DNA of 64,000 nucleotides. Origin: Geminicoccaceae bacterium. GTDB taxonomy: Bacteria; Pseudomonadota; Alphaproteobacteria; Geminicoccales; Geminicoccaceae. The stretch is taken from contig AP024683.1 of NCBI GenBank assembly GCA_025999455.1, forward strand, positions 2,456,451 to 2,520,450, given 5' to 3'. Under the pieces are notes generated by a model. That model saw nothing but the letters and a program-made list of their open reading frames with translations, was not told the DNA's origin and did no database searches. The position numbers were made by a program, and so were the translations under genes. Each line of letters begins with the position of its first letter. Within the stretch, counting starts at the first letter, position 1. Of the stretch, positions 20,911 to 31,426 are shown piece after piece.

Positions 20911-22283
20911 CTGCCCTGGGCTCCCCGGCGCACGACCTCGCGCAGCTCGCCGACCGATCCGACCCGCCGGCCGTTCACGCTCTCGATGACGTCGCCGCGG
21001 CGCAGGCCGAGCCGGCCGGCGAAGCGCCCCGCCTCGGCGCCGAGCACGACGACACCCCGGTCGAGATGGCCGAGCTCGAGCTCTTCGGCGAGGCCGGGGG
21101 TGAGCTCGCCCACGACGAGGCCGTCGAGCGGGTGCCGGCCCTCGAGGGTCGTGACGTTGCGCGGCCGACGATCGGCCGCCTCGACCGGCACGGCGAGGAT
21201 CCGCTCCTGGCCGCGCCGCCAGACCTGGAGCCGCGCCCGGTCGCCCATGGGCTTGAGCGAGAGCCGGTAGGCGAGGCTCGGCGGATCGTCGACCGGCACC
21301 CCGTCGACGCTCAAGATCACGTCGCCGGGCTGGAGGCCACCGCGGGCGGCGGGCGACTCGCCGATCACCCGGCGGACCACGACGCCGCGCGGCCGATCGA
21401 GCCCGAGCCCCTTGGCGAGCTCGCCGTCCACGGGCTGGAGCTCGGCGCCGAGCCAAGGTCGGGCGATCTCGCCGCGCCCACCTTCGAGGGCGGCGAGCCG
21501 GGCCGCGACGAGGTTGGCGGGCACGGCGAAGCCGATCCCGATCGAGCCGCCCGAGCGCGTGAAGATCGCCGTGTTGATGCCGACGAGCTTGCCGTCGAGT
21601 GTCACGAGCGCGCCGCCCGAATTGCCGGGATTGATGGCGGCATCGGTCTGGATGAAGGAGACGTCCTTCTCGAGCGAGGGGTGGGTGCGCCCCTTGGCCG
21701 AGACGATGCCCGAGGTCACGGTCTGGCCGATGCCGAAGGGGTTGCCGATGGCGAGGACGAGGTCGCCCACCTCGATCGCGTCCGAATCGCCGAGGGCGAG
21801 CGTGGGCAACCGCTCGCCGCGCACATCGAGCCGCAGGAAGGCGAGATCGCTCGACCGGTCGGTGCCGAGGATGCGTGCGGCGAAGGTGCGCCGGTCGGCG
21901 AGCACGACCTCGATCTCTTCCGCGCCTTCGACGACGTGGTGGTTCGTGACGACGAGCCCGTCGGGCCGCAAGATGACGCCCGAGCCCAAGGAGGTCTCGA
22001 CCCTCGGCCGCTGCCGGCCGAGCCCGCCGAAATCGCGGAAGAAGAAGTCGAAGAACGGATCGCCGAAGCTCGGCCCGCGCTCGATCGTGACCTTGCGGCT
22101 CGTGATGCTTACGACCGCGGGCGCCACCTTGCGGACCACGGGCGCGAAGGAGAGCCGGACGCTCGTGGCGTCGCCCGGGACGACCCGCTCGACCGGCTGA
22201 GCCCCGCCCGCGGCACAGCCGCCGAGCAGGCCGAGGGCGAGCCCGATCGCCGCGGCGAAGCCGAGGAAGAGCGGGCGGCGCAC
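20856..22283 (-). CDS. DegP/DegQ-like serine protease, predicted lipoprotein
   Basis: 475-residue periplasmic HtrA-type protease. The N-terminus has a hydrophobic helix ending in LLGGC, a lipobox that would anchor Cys23. The trypsin-like domain shows the triad His116 (TNHHVVEG), Asp146 ([10 protein letters not shown]) and Ser222 ([10 protein letters not shown]). Two PDZ domains follow (about 285-365 with [17 protein letters not shown], and 385-470 with [16 protein letters not shown]). It degrades or refolds misfolded envelope proteins. The start lies only 15 bp after the rplQ stop, so the gene appears to be read from the alpha ribosomal operon. Most DegP proteins have a cleaved signal peptide, so membrane anchoring is a variation. 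Confidence 0.92.
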   Translation of the reverse strand: MRRPLFLGFAAAIGLALGLLGGCAAGGAQPVERVVPGDATSVRLSFAPVVRKVAPAVVSITSRKVTIERGPSFGDPFFDFFFRDFGGLGRQRPRVETSLGSGVILRPDGLVVTNHHVVEGAEEIEVVLADRRTFAARILGTDRSSDLAFLRLDVRGERLPTLALGDSDAIEVGDLVLAIGNPFGIGQTVTSGIVSAKGRTHPSLEKDVSFIQTDAAINPGNSGGALVTLDGKLVGINTAIFTRSGGSIGIGFAVPANLVAARLAALEGGRGEIARPWLGAELQPVDGELAKGLGLDRPRGVVVRRVIGESPAARGGLQPGDVILSVDGVPVDDPPSLAYRLSLKPMGDRARLQVWRRGQERILAVPVEAADRRPRNVTTLEGRHPLDGLVVGELTPGLAEELELGHLDRGVVVLGAEAGRFAGRLGLRRGDVIESVNGRRVGSVGELREVVRRGAQGRWQIGVRRGDQQLLLSVG

Positions 22284-22298
22284 CGGCCCGCTCCCGGC

Positions 22299-22730
22299 TC
22301 AGGCGGCTCGGGCCGGCTCCGCCTGGGCGGCCGGCTGCGGGCTCGGGCCGGAATCCTTGCCCTTGGCCGTCACGTCGCGATCGACGAGCTCGATGATCGC
22401 GATCGGCGCGTCGTCACCCCGCCGATAGCCGGCCTTGAGGATGCGGCAATAGCCGCCGGGCCGATCCTTGTAGCGGGGCCCGAGCACGTCGAGGATCTTG
22501 GCGGCGGTCGCTTCGGAGCGGGTGCGGGCGATCAACAGCCGCCGGGCGTGCAACCCGCCGCGCTTGCCGAGCGTGATGAGCTTCTCGACCACCGGCCGGA
22601 GCTCCTTGGCCTTGGGCAGCGTGGTGGTGATCTGCTCGTGCTTGACGAGCGCCTGGGTGAGGTTGGCCAAGAGGGCCTTCCGGTGCTCGGTGGTCCGGCT
22701 CAAGCGCCGGCCGCGCTTCCTGTGCCGCAT
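22299..22730 (-). CDS. rplQ: 50S ribosomal protein L17
   Basis: 143 residues. The conserved start [20 protein letters not shown] and [14 protein letters not shown] are diagnostic; the last 25 residues are an Ala/Pro/Gln-rich extension ([12 protein letters not shown]) beyond the E. coli length of 127. L17 lies near the peptide exit tunnel of the 50S subunit. It follows rpoA by 54 bp and ends the alpha cluster; the protease gene starts 15 bp later with no terminator-like hairpin in between. Confidence 0.98.
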   Translation of the reverse strand: MRHRKRGRRLSRTTEHRKALLANLTQALVKHEQITTTLPKAKELRPVVEKLITLGKRGGLHARRLLIARTRSEATAAKILDVLGPRYKDRPGGYCRILKAGYRRGDDAPIAIIELVDRDVTAKGKDSGPSPQPAAQAEPARAA

Positions 22731-22784
22731 CGTCTCCTCTTCCCGTGCTCACGAGCCTCGTGGGCGGCTCCCCTCCGGCCGGTC

Positions 22785-23831
22785 TCAGAAGGGCTCCTCG
22801 ACCTTGCGGGCGAGCTCTTCGATGTTGTCCGGCGGCCAGCCCGGCACCTCCATGCCGAGGTGCAGGCCCATCTGCGCCAGGACCTCCTTGATCTCGTTCA
22901 AGGACTTCCGACCGAAGTTCGGAGTCCGCAGCATCTCCGCCTCGGTCTTCTGCACGAGGTCGCCGATGTACACGATGTTGTCGTTCTTGAGGCAGTTGGC
23001 CGAACGGACCGAGAGCTCGAGCTCGTCGACCTTGCGCAGGAGGTTCGGATTGAACGGCAGCTCCGGCCGCCGCTCGCTCGGCATGGCGAGGTGCGGCTCC
23101 TCGAAATTGATGAAGAGCTGGAGCTGGTCCTGCAGGATCCGCGCGGCGTAGGCGACCGCATCCTCCGGCGCCACCGAGCCGTCGGTCTCGACCTGCATGA
23201 CGAGCTTGTCGTAGTCGGTCTGCTGGCCGACCCGGGCATTGTCGACCCGATAGGCCACTTTACGGACCGGGCTGTAGATCGCGTCGATGGCGATGAGCCC
23301 GATCGGCGCGTCCTCGCTCTTGTTGAGGTGCGCCGGGACGTAGCCCTTACCGTTGTTGACGGTGAGCTCCATCGAGAGCTTGCCGCCCTGGTCGACGTGG
23401 CAGATCACGTGGTCGGGGTCCATGATCTCGAGGTCGTGGCCGCACTCGATCATGCCGGCGGTCACGACCTTCGGCCCCTCGACGCGGAGATGGAAACGGC
23501 GCGGCCCGTCGCTGTGCAGGCGCAGCCCGAGCGCCTTGAGGTTGAGGACGATGTCGGTCACGTCCTCGCGCACGCCCGGGATCGTCGAGAACTCGTGGAG
23601 CACGCCGTCGATGTGGATCGCGGTGATCGCCGAGCCCTGCAGCGAAGAGAGCAGCACCCGCCGGAGCGCGTTGCCGAGGGTGATGCCGAAGCCCCGCTCG
23701 AGCGGCTCGACGACGATGATCGCCTCGCGGTCGGGACGGCGACCGGGCTGGACGTCGAGCTTCTGCGGCTTGATGAGGTCCTGCCAGTTCCTCTGGATCG
23801 ACGGGTTGGTGCGGGTCTGCACGGCTGCCAT
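22785..23831 (-). CDS. rpoA: RNA polymerase alpha subunit
   Basis: 348 residues, with the assembly domain (residues 1-230; [20 protein letters not shown]) and the DNA- and activator-binding C-terminal domain ([17 protein letters not shown] and [21 protein letters not shown]). The ATG at 23831 ([19 protein letters not shown]) is the start; the frame is open upstream into rpsK but without homology. Member of the alpha operon rpsM-rpsK-rpoA-rplQ. Confidence 0.98.
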   Translation of the reverse strand: MAAVQTRTNPSIQRNWQDLIKPQKLDVQPGRRPDREAIIVVEPLERGFGITLGNALRRVLLSSLQGSAITAIHIDGVLHEFSTIPGVREDVTDIVLNLKALGLRLHSDGPRRFHLRVEGPKVVTAGMIECGHDLEIMDPDHVICHVDQGGKLSMELTVNNGKGYVPAHLNKSEDAPIGLIAIDAIYSPVRKVAYRVDNARVGQQTDYDKLVMQVETDGSVAPEDAVAYAARILQDQLQLFINFEEPHLAMPSERRPELPFNPNLLRKVDELELSVRSANCLKNDNIVYIGDLVQKTEAEMLRTPNFGRKSLNEIKEVLAQMGLHLGMEVPGWPPDNIEELARKVEEPF

Positions 23832-23904
23832 GCCCAATGGGTCCGGGCCCACGGGCCGCTCGAGCGGCCCGGGGCGAGTTGCGCGGAGAATCGACACCGA
23901 CGGC

Positions 23905-24297
23905 TCAGACTCGGCGGCGCTTGCGCGGCCGACAGCCATTGTGGGGGATCGGCGTCACGTCGCGGATGGATGTGATGGTGAAGCCGACCGCCTGCAAGGC
24001 GCGGAGCGCCGATTCCCGACCCGATCCGGGCCCGCGCACCTCGACCTCGAGGGTCCGCATGCCGTGCTCCATCGCCTTGCGGCCGACCGCCTCGGCGGCG
24101 ACCTGGGCGGCGAAGGGCGTCGATTTGCGCGAGCCCTTGAAGCCCTGCGAGCCGGCCGACGCCCAGGCGATCGTGTTGCCCTGCGCGTCGGTGATCGTGA
24201 TCATGGTGTTGTTGAAGGTCGCGGCGACGTGCGCCACGCCCGAAGTGATGTTCTTGCGTTCGCGACGGCGGACGCGGGCGGTGCTCTCGGTCGCCAT
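23905..24297 (-). CDS. rpsK: 30S ribosomal protein S11
   Basis: 130 residues, near the usual 129. [25 protein letters not shown] and the C-terminal [15 protein letters not shown] are diagnostic. S11 sits on the 30S platform near the Shine-Dalgarno/anti-SD helix. It starts three bases after rpsM stops and is 73 bp from rpoA. Confidence 0.98.
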   Translation of the reverse strand: MATESTARVRRRERKNITSGVAHVAATFNNTMITITDAQGNTIAWASAGSQGFKGSRKSTPFAAQVAAEAVGRKAMEHGMRTLEVEVRGPGSGRESALRALQAVGFTITSIRDVTPIPHNGCRPRKRRRV

Positions 24298-24300
24298 GGC

Positions 24301-24681
24301 TTACTTCTTCGTCGCCTTCTTCTTGCCGGCGATGGGCCGTGCCGGCCCCTTGCGGGTGCGCGCGTTGGTGTGGGTCCGCTGACCGCGGACCGGCAGGCCG
24401 CGCCGGTGCCGCAGGCCGCGGTAGCAGCCCAGATCCATGAGCCGCTTGATGTTCATCGCGACTTCGCGCCGCAGGTCACCCTCGACCTTGTATTCGCGGT
24501 CGATGACCTCGCGGATGCGGGAAAGCTCGGCATCGGTCAGCTCGTGCGTGCGGCGGTGATGGGCGATGCCGCAGCGGTCGAGGATGACCTTCGAGTTGCT
24601 CGGGCCGATCCCGTAGATGTAGGTCAAAGCGATCCAGATCGGCTTCTGGCTCGGGATGTTGACACCGGCGATACGGGCCAA
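24301..24681 (-). CDS. rpsM: 30S ribosomal protein S13
   Basis: 126 residues: [21 protein letters not shown] start, a helix-two-turn-helix ([15 protein letters not shown]), and the basic tail [21 protein letters not shown] that reaches tRNA in the P site. First gene of the alpha cluster, separated from adk by 102 bp that hold a promoter-like sequence. Confidence 0.98.
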   Translation of the reverse strand: MARIAGVNIPSQKPIWIALTYIYGIGPSNSKVILDRCGIAHHRRTHELTDAELSRIREVIDREYKVEGDLRREVAMNIKRLMDLGCYRGLRHRRGLPVRGQRTHTNARTRKGPARPIAGKKKATKK

Positions 24682-24759
24682 GTCAGGATCTCCTGGACTC
24701 GCTCGAACGAGCGACGCGCGAAGCCGCCCCTTCCGGCTCCACGCCCGAAAAGCGCGCGG

Positions 24760-24787
24760 AGTATAGAGGCCGCGGCCCGGTCGTCAA
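24760..24787 (-). promoter_or_regulatory. Promoter-like sequence before rpsM (alpha operon)
   Basis: On the minus strand TTGACG (24787-24782) and TATACT (24765-24760) are separated by 16 bp, close to the sigma-70 consensus. The -35 box overlaps the stop codon of adk. The transcript would start near 24753, giving a leader of about 70 nt before rpsM. That leader contains a CGCTCG-TT-CGAGCG hairpin. Confidence 0.65.
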
Positions 24788-25440
24788 CCGCCGATCTCCG
24801 CGAGCACGCGGCCGATCGCCGCGGTCACCGCCTCGATCGGCGCCATGCCGTCGACCGTCCGCAACAGGCCGCGCGCCCGGTAATAGGGGAGGAGCGGCGC
24901 GGTCTGCGCCTCGTAGGCCTGGAGGCGGGTGCGCACCGCCTCCGGGTTGTCGTCCTTGCGGCGGGTGAACTCCGTGGACCCACAAACGTCGCACACGCCC
25001 TCGACCTTCGGCCGCTTGAAGCGGTCGTGGTAGCCGGCGCCGCACTTGGCACAGGCGAACCGGCCGGCGATCCGCTCGACGAGCGCCTCGACGTCGACCC
25101 GGAGCTCGATCACCGCGTCGAGCTTCTGGCCGCGGGCGGCGAGCATCGCGTCGAGCGCCTCGGCCTGCGCCACCGTCCGGGGAAAGCCGTCGAGGACGAA
25201 GCCACGGGCGCAATCCGGCTGGGCGAGCCGCTCTTCGACGATCGCGTTGATGATCGCATCCGAGACGAGCTCGCCACGCTCCATGACCGCCTTGGCTTGG
25301 CGCCCGACCTCGGTTCCCTTGGCGACCGCCTCGCGCAGCATGTCGCCGGTCGAGAGCTGCGGGATCCCGTACCGTTCGACGAGCCACTTCGCCTGGGTGC
25401 CTTTGCCGGCCCCGGGGGGGCCGAGCAGGACCAGCCTCAT
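24784..25440 (-). CDS. adk: Adenylate kinase, zinc-binding LID type
   Basis: 218 residues, catalysing ATP + AMP = 2 ADP. P-loop [10 protein letters not shown] at residues 7-16, AMP-binding [27 protein letters not shown]. The LID contains [12 protein letters not shown] and, about 18 residues on, CDVCGS: four cysteines expected to hold zinc, as in Gram-positive enzymes and unlike the E. coli form. The ATG overlaps the secY stop as ATGA. The secY-adk-rpsM order is usual in alphaproteobacteria. Confidence 0.97.
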   Translation of the reverse strand: MRLVLLGPPGAGKGTQAKWLVERYGIPQLSTGDMLREAVAKGTEVGRQAKAVMERGELVSDAIINAIVEERLAQPDCARGFVLDGFPRTVAQAEALDAMLAARGQKLDAVIELRVDVEALVERIAGRFACAKCGAGYHDRFKRPKVEGVCDVCGSTEFTRRKDDNPEAVRTRLQAYEAQTAPLLPYYRARGLLRTVDGMAPIEAVTAAIGRVLAEIGG

Positions 25441-26783
25441 CCCCGCCTCCCGCGGAGCCGCGCCTTCTTGATGAGTCCTTCGTATTGGTGCGCGATCAGA
25501 TGCGCTTGGATCTGGGCCACCGTGTCCATCGTCACCGAGACGACGATCAGGAGCGACGTCCCGCCGAAATAGAAGGGCACGGCATATTGCGAGATCAGGA
25601 TCTCGGGCAGCACGCAGACCGCCGCGAGATAGATGGCACCCACCGCGGTGAGGCGCGTCAGGACGTAATCCAGATATTCGGCCGTGCGCTGGCCCGGCCG
25701 GATGCCGGGGATGAAGCCGCCGTGCTTCTTGAGGTTCTCGGCCGTCTCCTGCGGATTGAAGACGATCGCCGTGTAGAAGAAGGCGAAGAACACGATGAGT
25801 GCGACGTAGATCGCGATGTGGAGCGGCTGACCGTAGCCGAGCGCGCTCGTGATCACGATCAACCATTCGGGGCCACTCTGGCCCGTGAAGCTCCCGATCG
25901 TGGCCGGCAAGAGCAGGAGCGAGCTCGCGAAGATCGCCGGGATCACCCCCGAGGTGTTGAGCTTCAAGGGCAGGTGCGAGCTCTCGCCGCCGAACATCCG
26001 GTTCCCGCCCACCATCCGCTTGGGATATTGGACCAGGATCCGGCGCTGGGCGCGCTCGACGAAGACGATGAAGGTGATGACCGCGGCCGCGATCACGAGC
26101 AGGAGGAGAATGAAGAGCGTCGACATCGCCCCGGTGCGCCCGAGCTCCAGCAGGGCGGCGAGCGCCGAGGGTAAGGCTGCGATGATGCCGACGAAGATGA
26201 TGAGCGAGATGCCGTTGCCGATCCCCCGCGCGGTGATCTGCTCACCCAGCCACATCAAGAAGACCGTTCCGCCCACGATCGTGATGACGGTCGTGATGCG
26301 GAAGAACCAGCCCGGGTCGATCACGGCCGAACCGTTCGGCCCCGAGGTCGCCTCGAGCCCGATCGCCATGCCCCAGGCCTGGAAGGCCGCGAGCACGACG
26401 GTGAGGTAGCGGGTGTACTGGTTGATCTTCTTGCGCCCGCTCTCGCCCTCTTTCTTGAGCTGCTCGAGCGTCGGCGAGACCGCCGTCATGAGCTGGAGGA
26501 TGATCGAGGCCGAGATGTAGGGCAGGATCCCGAGCGCGAAGATCGACATGCGCTCGAGGGCACCCCCGGCGAACATGTTGAACATGCCGAGGATGCCGCC
26601 GCGCTGCTGCTCGAAGATCTGCGCCATGATCGCCGGGTCGATGCCCGGCAAGGGCACGTAGGTGCCGAGGCGGTAGACGATCAGGCAGCCGAGCGTGAAC
26701 CAGATGCGCTTCTTGAGCTCGGTGGCCTTGGCGAAGGCCCCGAAATTGATCGTGCTCGCGAGTTGCTCGGCCGCCGAGGCCAT
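25437..26783 (-). CDS. secY: Sec translocon subunit SecY
   Basis: 448-residue inner-membrane channel protein with about ten hydrophobic helices. Diagnostic segments: [21 protein letters not shown] (helix 1), the plug/helix 2 region [26 protein letters not shown] split by the pore, and [20 protein letters not shown] in the cytoplasmic C-terminal loops. It moves unfolded proteins across or into the inner membrane with SecE (encoded at 51972). Coupled to adk by an ATGA overlap and 11 bp after rplO. Confidence 0.98.
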   Translation of the reverse strand: MASAAEQLASTINFGAFAKATELKKRIWFTLGCLIVYRLGTYVPLPGIDPAIMAQIFEQQRGGILGMFNMFAGGALERMSIFALGILPYISASIILQLMTAVSPTLEQLKKEGESGRKKINQYTRYLTVVLAAFQAWGMAIGLEATSGPNGSAVIDPGWFFRITTVITIVGGTVFLMWLGEQITARGIGNGISLIIFVGIIAALPSALAALLELGRTGAMSTLFILLLLVIAAAVITFIVFVERAQRRILVQYPKRMVGGNRMFGGESSHLPLKLNTSGVIPAIFASSLLLLPATIGSFTGQSGPEWLIVITSALGYGQPLHIAIYVALIVFFAFFYTAIVFNPQETAENLKKHGGFIPGIRPGQRTAEYLDYVLTRLTAVGAIYLAAVCVLPEILISQYAVPFYFGGTSLLIVVSVTMDTVAQIQAHLIAHQYEGLIKKARLRGRRG

Positions 26784-26794
26784 CGGAGCCTCCG

Positions 26795-27271
26795 TCAGGA
26801 GGCGGCCGGCTCGGCCGGCAGCACGACCTTGCCACCCGCCCGCTCGACCGCCTCGATCGCCTTCTTCGAGGCGTGCGCCACCTCGAGGATCAAGGGCACG
26901 TTGAGCTCACCCCGGCCCAGGAGGCGCACGCCGTCACGCGCCCGCCGCAACACGCCGCTCTCGACGAGCGCCGCCGCGTCGAGCCTTTGGCCGGCCGCGA
27001 TCTTGCCGGCCTCGACCGCCGCCTGGAGCGTGTCGAGGTTGACGACCGCGTACTCGCCGCGGGTCGGGTTCTTGAACCCACGCTTCGGCAAGCGGCGGAA
27101 GATCGGCATCTGGCCGCCTTCGAACCAAGGCGGCTTGGGGTTCGAGGTCCGGGCTTTCGCACCCTTGTGCCCCTTGCCCGCGGTCTTGCCGAGGCCCGAG
27201 CCGGTCCCGCGGCCGAGCCGCTTGCGCGCCTGCCGGGCCCCCGGATTGTCGCGCAGCTCGTTGAGCTTCAT
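26795..27271 (-). CDS. rplO: 50S ribosomal protein L15
   Basis: 158 residues. [38 protein letters not shown] and [17 protein letters not shown] are the L15 signature with its Gly/Lys-rich rRNA-contacting arm. It sits between rpmD and secY with 10-11 bp gaps. Confidence 0.98.
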   Translation of the reverse strand: MKLNELRDNPGARQARKRLGRGTGSGLGKTAGKGHKGAKARTSNPKPPWFEGGQMPIFRRLPKRGFKNPTRGEYAVVNLDTLQAAVEAGKIAAGQRLDAAALVESGVLRRARDGVRLLGRGELNVPLILEVAHASKKAIEAVERAGGKVVLPAEPAAS

Positions 27272-27281
27272 CCTTCGATCC

Positions 27282-27509
27282 TCACGCGCCCTCGACCGGC
27301 TCGACCCGCAAGAGATGGCGGACCTTCTCGATCCGCCCGCGATTGGCGGGCGTGTCGTCGACGATCCGCGATCGGTGCATCTTGTTGAGGCCGAGACAGA
27401 CGAGTGTGGCCCGCTGGTCGGCCGGCCGACCGATCGGGCTGCCGATCTGGGTGATCTTGAGCTTGCCGCGCACCGCGCGACCCTCCGAACCGCTGCGATC
27501 CTCGCTCAT
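27282..27509 (-). CDS. rpmD: 50S ribosomal protein L30
   Basis: 75 residues, slightly longer than the usual 60 through an N-terminal leader ([15 protein letters not shown]). Core [21 protein letters not shown] and [15 protein letters not shown] is typical. The ATG overlaps the rpsE stop as ATGA. Confidence 0.96.
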   Translation of the reverse strand: MSEDRSGSEGRAVRGKLKITQIGSPIGRPADQRATLVCLGLNKMHRSRIVDDTPANRGRIEKVRHLLRVEPVEGA

Positions 27510-28063
27510 TCGGCGCGCGCTCCCTCGACACCCTCGCGCCGCCCGACGAGATCGCTCACCTTCTTGCCGCGCTTGGCGGCCACGGTGCGCGGCGAGCAGA
27601 CCTGCTGCAAGGCCGCGAAGGTCGCCTTGACCATGTTGTGCGGATTGTTCGAGCCCAAGGACTTGGCGACGACGTCACCGATCCCGAGCGCCTCGAACAC
27701 GGCCCGCATCGGGCCACCCGCGATGATCCCGGTCCCCGGCGGGGCCGCCCGCAGGACGACGCTGCCGGCGCCGAACCGGCCCTTGACGTCGTGGTGCAGG
27801 GTCCGGCCCTGGCGCAGCGGCACCCGGATCATGCTGCGCTTGGCCTGCTCGGTGGCCTTGCGCACCGCTTCCGGCACCTCGCGCGCCTTGCCGGCGCCGT
27901 AGCCGACCCGGCCCTTGCCGTCGCCCACCACGACGAGCGCCGAGAAGCCGAACCGCCGACCGCCCTTCACCACCTTGGCGACGCGGTTCACGCTGACGAG
28001 CCGATCGATCAGCTCGCTCTCGCCCCGCTCCTCGCCACCCGTCCGCTCGCGACCTCGCGCCAT
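27506..28063 (-). CDS. rpsE: 30S ribosomal protein S5
   Basis: 185 residues. The double-stranded-RNA-like N domain ([42 protein letters not shown]) and the C domain ([37 protein letters not shown]) are clear. S5 contributes to decoding fidelity at the mRNA entrance. Coupled to rpmD. Confidence 0.98.
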   Translation of the reverse strand: MARGRERTGGEERGESELIDRLVSVNRVAKVVKGGRRFGFSALVVVGDGKGRVGYGAGKAREVPEAVRKATEQAKRSMIRVPLRQGRTLHHDVKGRFGAGSVVLRAAPPGTGIIAGGPMRAVFEALGIGDVVAKSLGSNNPHNMVKATFAALQQVCSPRTVAAKRGKKVSDLVGRREGVEGARAE

Positions 28064-28075
28064 GCCCTTCCGCCC

Positions 28076-28438
28076 TCAGAAGACGAGCCCGCCCTCGCGG
28101 GCGCCCTCGGCCAGGGCCTGCACCCGGCCATGATATTTGTAGCCGCCGCGGTCGAACACCACGGCCTCGATCCCGGCCGCCTTGGCCCGCTGCGCGAGCA
28201 GGAGCCCGACGCGCTTGGCGGCTTCCTTGTCGGCGCCGGTCTTGAGCTCCCCCCGCAGCTCCTTGTCGAGCGTCGAGGCGGCGACCAGCGTGCGACCCGC
28301 CGCGTCGTCGATGATCTGGCCGTAGATGTGTCGGCTCGACCGGTACACCGAGAGGCGCAGCCGGCCACCCGACTGGGTACGGATCCGGTAGCGGACCCGC
28401 CGCGCCCGTCGCTCGAACCGCTCCTTGGCACTCGGCAT
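28076..28438 (-). CDS. rplR: 50S ribosomal protein L18
   Basis: 120 residues, binding 5S r[43 protein letters not shown] and the C-terminal [23 protein letters not shown] match L18. The ATG at 28438 is chosen because L18 proteins start here; two bases follow the rplF stop. The frame is open upstream inside rplF but without homology. Confidence 0.98.
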   Translation of the reverse strand: MPSAKERFERRARRVRYRIRTQSGGRLRLSVYRSSRHIYGQIIDDAAGRTLVAASTLDKELRGELKTGADKEAAKRVGLLLAQRAKAAGIEAVVFDRGGYKYHGRVQALAEGAREGGLVF

Positions 28439-28440
28439 GG

Positions 28441-28974
28441 TCACTTCTTCTTGCCTTCCTTGCGGAGGATGATCTCCTCCGCGTATTTGATGCCCTTGCC
28501 CTTGTACGGCTCGGGCTTGCGGAACCCGCGGATCTCCGCCGCGATCTGCCCGACCTTCTGCTTGTCGGCGCCGCTGATCGTGATCTGCGTCGGACTTTCG
28601 CAGGTGATCTTGATGTCCGGCGGGATGGCGTACTTGATGTCGTGGCTGTAGCCGAGCTGCAGCGTCAAGATCTTGCCGTCCGACGCCGCGCGGTAGCCCA
28701 CGCCGTTGATCTCGAGCTTCCGCTCGAACCCCTCGGTGACACCTTTGACGAGGTTGGCCACGAGCGAGCGCGACAGACCCCACATGGCCTTGGCGCGCTG
28801 CTCGGTGGAGCGCGGCTTGACCACGATCTTGCCGCCCTCGAGCGCCACCGTGACCTCGGGCGGCAGCACTTGCGCGAGCTCGCCGAGTTTGCCCTTGACC
28901 CGGACGGTGTTGCCTTCGACCGCCACGGTCACGCCGGCGGGAACCGGGACCGGATGCTTACCGATACGGGACAT
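28441..28974 (-). CDS. rplF: 50S ribosomal protein L6
   Basis: 177 residues with the duplicated L6 fold. [17 protein letters not shown] at the start, [19 protein letters not shown] in the middle, and [24 protein letters not shown] at the end (24 residues, quoted in part) are diagnostic. Located at the factor-binding side of the 50S. Three bases after rpsH. Confidence 0.98.
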   Translation of the reverse strand: MSRIGKHPVPVPAGVTVAVEGNTVRVKGKLGELAQVLPPEVTVALEGGKIVVKPRSTEQRAKAMWGLSRSLVANLVKGVTEGFERKLEINGVGYRAASDGKILTLQLGYSHDIKYAIPPDIKITCESPTQITISGADKQKVGQIAAEIRGFRKPEPYKGKGIKYAEEIILRKEGKKK

Positions 28975-28977
28975 GGC

Positions 28978-29376
28978 TCAGAACACCGTGCAGAGGATCT
29001 CGCCGCCCACCTTGAGCTCGCGCGCCTCGGCGTCCGAGACCACACCCCGCGGCGTCGAGATGATCGCGATGCCGAGCCCGTTGTAGACCTTCGGCAGGTC
29101 CTTCACACCCGCGTAGATCCGCCGACCGGGCTTCGAGACCCGCTTGATCTCGCGGATCACCGGCTCGCCGTTGTGGTATTTGAGCTCGATCGACAGCTCC
29201 TTGATGCCGGGACGGACGTCGATCGTCTCGTAATTGCGGATGTAGCCCTCGCGCTTGAGCACCTCGAGCACGCGCTCGCGCAACTTCGAGGCCGGCGAGC
29301 GGACCGATGCCTTCTGCGCCCGCTGGCCGTTGCGGATGCGCGTCAGCATGTCGCCGAGCGGATCAGAACCCACCAT
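28978..29376 (-). CDS. rpsH: 30S ribosomal protein S8
   Basis: 132 residues. [38 protein letters not shown] and the C-terminal [16 protein letters not shown] are typical. In E. coli S8 represses the spc operon by binding its mRNA; such regulation cannot be seen directly here. ATG at 29376 is preferred over an adjacent GTG because of the GGGGA placed six bases before it. Confidence 0.97.
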   Translation of the reverse strand: MVGSDPLGDMLTRIRNGQRAQKASVRSPASKLRERVLEVLKREGYIRNYETIDVRPGIKELSIELKYHNGEPVIREIKRVSKPGRRIYAGVKDLPKVYNGLGIAIISTPRGVVSDAEARELKVGGEILCTVF

Positions 29377-29391
29377 CACCGTTCCCCGCCC

Positions 29392-29697
29392 TCACCAGCT
29401 CGCCTTCACGCAGCCCGGGATCTGCCCCTGGCTCGCGAGCTCCCGCAGCGCGATGCGCGACAGCCCGAACTTGCGGTAATAGCCGCGAGGCCGGCCCGTG
29501 AGCACGCAGCGATTGCGCACCCGTACGGCCGCGCCGTTGCGCGGCAGGGCCGCGAGTGCGAGGGTCGCCTCGAAGCGCTCCTCGGGATCGCGGTTCCTGT
29601 CCATCACGATCTTCTTGAGCGCCGCCCGCTTGGCCTCGAACTTCGCGACCAGGCGACGGCGACGCTCGTTCTTCTCGATCGCGCTCTTCTTGGCCAT
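29392..29697 (-). CDS. rpsN: 30S ribosomal protein S14, long zinc-free form
   Basis: 101 residues, the long form. [17 protein letters not shown] at the start and [20 protein letters not shown] with [15 protein letters not shown] at the end are diagnostic. The CxxC zinc-binding pairs of the short form are absent. Positioned between rplE and rpsH with gaps of 3 and 15 bp. Confidence 0.98.
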   Translation of the reverse strand: MAKKSAIEKNERRRRLVAKFEAKRAALKKIVMDRNRDPEERFEATLALAALPRNGAAVRVRNRCVLTGRPRGYYRKFGLSRIALRELASQGQIPGCVKASW

Positions 29698-29700
29698 GGC

Positions 29701-30240
29701 TCACTTCCGGAACGGCATGTTGAACCCGGCGAGGAGGGCCTTCGCCTCCTCGTTCGTCTTGGCGGTGGTGCAGATGATGATGTCCATACCCCGCACCTCG
29801 TCCACCTCGTCGAAATTGATCTCCGGGAAGATGATCTGCTCCTTGATGCCGAACGCGTAATTGCCGCGCCCGTCGAACGCCTTGTCCGGCACGCCCCGGA
29901 AATCCCGCACCCGCGGTAAGGCGATGTTGATGAGCCGATCCAGGAACTCGTACATCCGCTCGCGCCGCAAGGTCACCTTGCAGCCGATCGCCATCCCCTT
30001 GCGGACCTTGAAGTTGGCGACCGACTTGCGGGCCCGGCACGGCACCGGCTTCTGCCCGGCGATGAGCGCCATGTCGCGCATCGCGTTCTCGAGCTTCTTG
30101 CGATCCGCGACCGCCTCGCCCACGCCCATGTTCAAGACGATCTTCTCGAGGCGCGGCACCTGCATCGGGTTCTTGTAGCCGAACCGCTCGACGAGCTGCG
30201 GCCGGATCGTGCTCTCGTAATACTCCTTGAGCCTCGCCAT
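29701..30240 (-). CDS. rplE: 50S ribosomal protein L5
   Basis: 179 residues, binding 5S rRNA in the central protuberance. [35 protein letters not shown] and [20 protein letters not shown] are the family hallmarks. Eight bases after rplX. Confidence 0.98.
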   Translation of the reverse strand: MARLKEYYESTIRPQLVERFGYKNPMQVPRLEKIVLNMGVGEAVADRKKLENAMRDMALIAGQKPVPCRARKSVANFKVRKGMAIGCKVTLRRERMYEFLDRLINIALPRVRDFRGVPDKAFDGRGNYAFGIKEQIIFPEINFDEVDEVRGMDIIICTTAKTNEEAKALLAGFNMPFRK

Positions 30241-30248
30241 GGCGTCCC

Positions 30249-30569
30249 TCAGCGGTCGATGAGCTCGCCGGAGCGCTTGGCGTAGCGCACCTTGCGGCCG
30301 TCCTCGAGGAAGCGGAAGCCGACCCGCGTCGGCTTGCCGTCCTTGGGGTCGATGTGGGCGAGGTTGGCGATCGAGATCGGCGCCTCTTTCGTCACGATCC
30401 CGCCCTGCGGGTTGCGCGGCGACGGCTTCACGTGCCGCTTGACGAGCCGCACACCCTGCACGATCGCCCGCCCCTCGTCGGGGAAGACCTTGAGGACCTC
30501 GCCCTGCTTGCCCTTGTCGCGCCCGGTGGTCACCACCACCCGGTCGCCCTTCTTGATCTTGGCGGCCAT
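30249..30569 (-). CDS. rplX: 50S ribosomal protein L24
   Basis: 106 residues with the KOW motif at the N-terminus ([28 protein letters not shown], quoted from about residue 6). L24 starts 50S assembly. The ATG shares one base with the rplN stop (TGATG). Confidence 0.98.
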   Translation of the reverse strand: MAAKIKKGDRVVVTTGRDKGKQGEVLKVFPDEGRAIVQGVRLVKRHVKPSPRNPQGGIVTKEAPISIANLAHIDPKDGKPTRVGFRFLEDGRKVRYAKRSGELIDR

Positions 30570-30937
30570 CAGAGCACCTCGGGCGCCAGCGAGATGATCT
30601 TCATGAACTTCTTCGCCCGGAGCTCGCGCGTCACCGGCCCGAAGATGCGCGTCCCGATCGGCTCGCCCTGATTGTTGATGAGCACCGCCGCGTTCTTGTC
30701 GAAGCGGATCGAGCTACCGTCGGGGCGGTGGATCTCCTTGGCGGTGCGGACGATGACCGCCTTCGCGACCTCGCCCTTCTTCACCTTGCCGCGCGGGATC
30801 GCTTCCTTGATGGCCACGACGATGACGTCGCCCACCGTGCCCCATTTGCGGTGCGAGCCGCCGAGCACGCGGATGCACTCGACTCGCCGCGCGCCCGAAT
30901 TGTCGGCCACTTCGAGATCGGTCTCCGGCATGATCAT
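30569..30937 (-). CDS. rplN: 50S ribosomal protein L14
   Basis: 122 residues, the standard length. [20 protein letters not shown] and SLAPEVL at the end are diagnostic; [21 protein letters not shown] lies in the middle. Located at the subunit interface. Start ATG at 30937 reads MIMPETD; a second ATG two codons on is possible. Confidence 0.98.
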   Translation of the reverse strand: MIMPETDLEVADNSGARRVECIRVLGGSHRKWGTVGDVIVVAIKEAIPRGKVKKGEVAKAVIVRTAKEIHRPDGSSIRFDKNAAVLINNQGEPIGTRIFGPVTRELRAKKFMKIISLAPEVL

Positions 30938-30947
30938 GGCTGGATCC

Positions 30948-31202
30948 TCACCCCTGGCTCGCCGCGGCCGCGTCCTCGACCAGCACCTCCCAGCGCTTGC
31001 GCGCCGAGAGCGGCCGGCACTCGCGGATCTTCACCACGTCGCCGACCTTGAACCGGTTCTCCGGATCGTGCGCCATGTACTTCTTCGAGCGCTTGACCGT
31101 CTTGCCGTAAACCGGATGCATGACGCGCCGATCGACGCGCACGACGATCGTCTTGTCGGCCTTGTCGCTCACCACCACGCCTTGCAGCACCCGCCTCGGC
31201 AT
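30948..31202 (-). CDS. rpsQ: 30S ribosomal protein S17
   Basis: 84 residues with the OB fold. [21 protein letters not shown] and [16 protein letters not shown] match S17. Four bases after rpmC and 10 before rplN. Confidence 0.97.
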   Translation of the reverse strand: MPRRVLQGVVVSDKADKTIVVRVDRRVMHPVYGKTVKRSKKYMAHDPENRFKVGDVVKIRECRPLSARKRWEVLVEDAAAASQG

Positions 31203-31206
31203 CTCT

Positions 31207-31422
31207 TCAGACCCCTCGCGCCTTGGCCGCGGCCGCCCGACGCCGCTCGTTCATGACCGTCAACACACGCGCGATCTCGCGCCGCACCTCGCGCACCCGC
31301 CGGGTGTTCTCGAGCTGCCCGGTCGCCTTCTGGAAGCGCAGGTTGAACTGCTCCTTCTTGAGGTCGAGCAGCCTGGCCTTCAGTTGGTCGTCGGTCTGCG
31401 TGCGCAGCTCCGCCGCCGTCAT
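31207..31422 (-). CDS. rpmC: 50S ribosomal protein L29
   Basis: 71 residues, a two-helix hairpin. [21 protein letters not shown] followed by [21 protein letters not shown] is the L29 signature. L29 sits at the peptide tunnel exit and helps dock SRP and trigger factor. Four bases after rplP. Confidence 0.97.
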   Translation of the reverse strand: MTAAELRTQTDDQLKARLLDLKKEQFNLRFQKATGQLENTRRVREVRREIARVLTVMNERRRAAAAKARGV

Positions 31423-31426
31423 CGCC

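Noticed and set aside
20817..23975. A 1052-codon plus-strand frame opposite the protease, rplQ and rpoA
   Set aside because: Antisense shadow of conserved genes with low-complexity composition.
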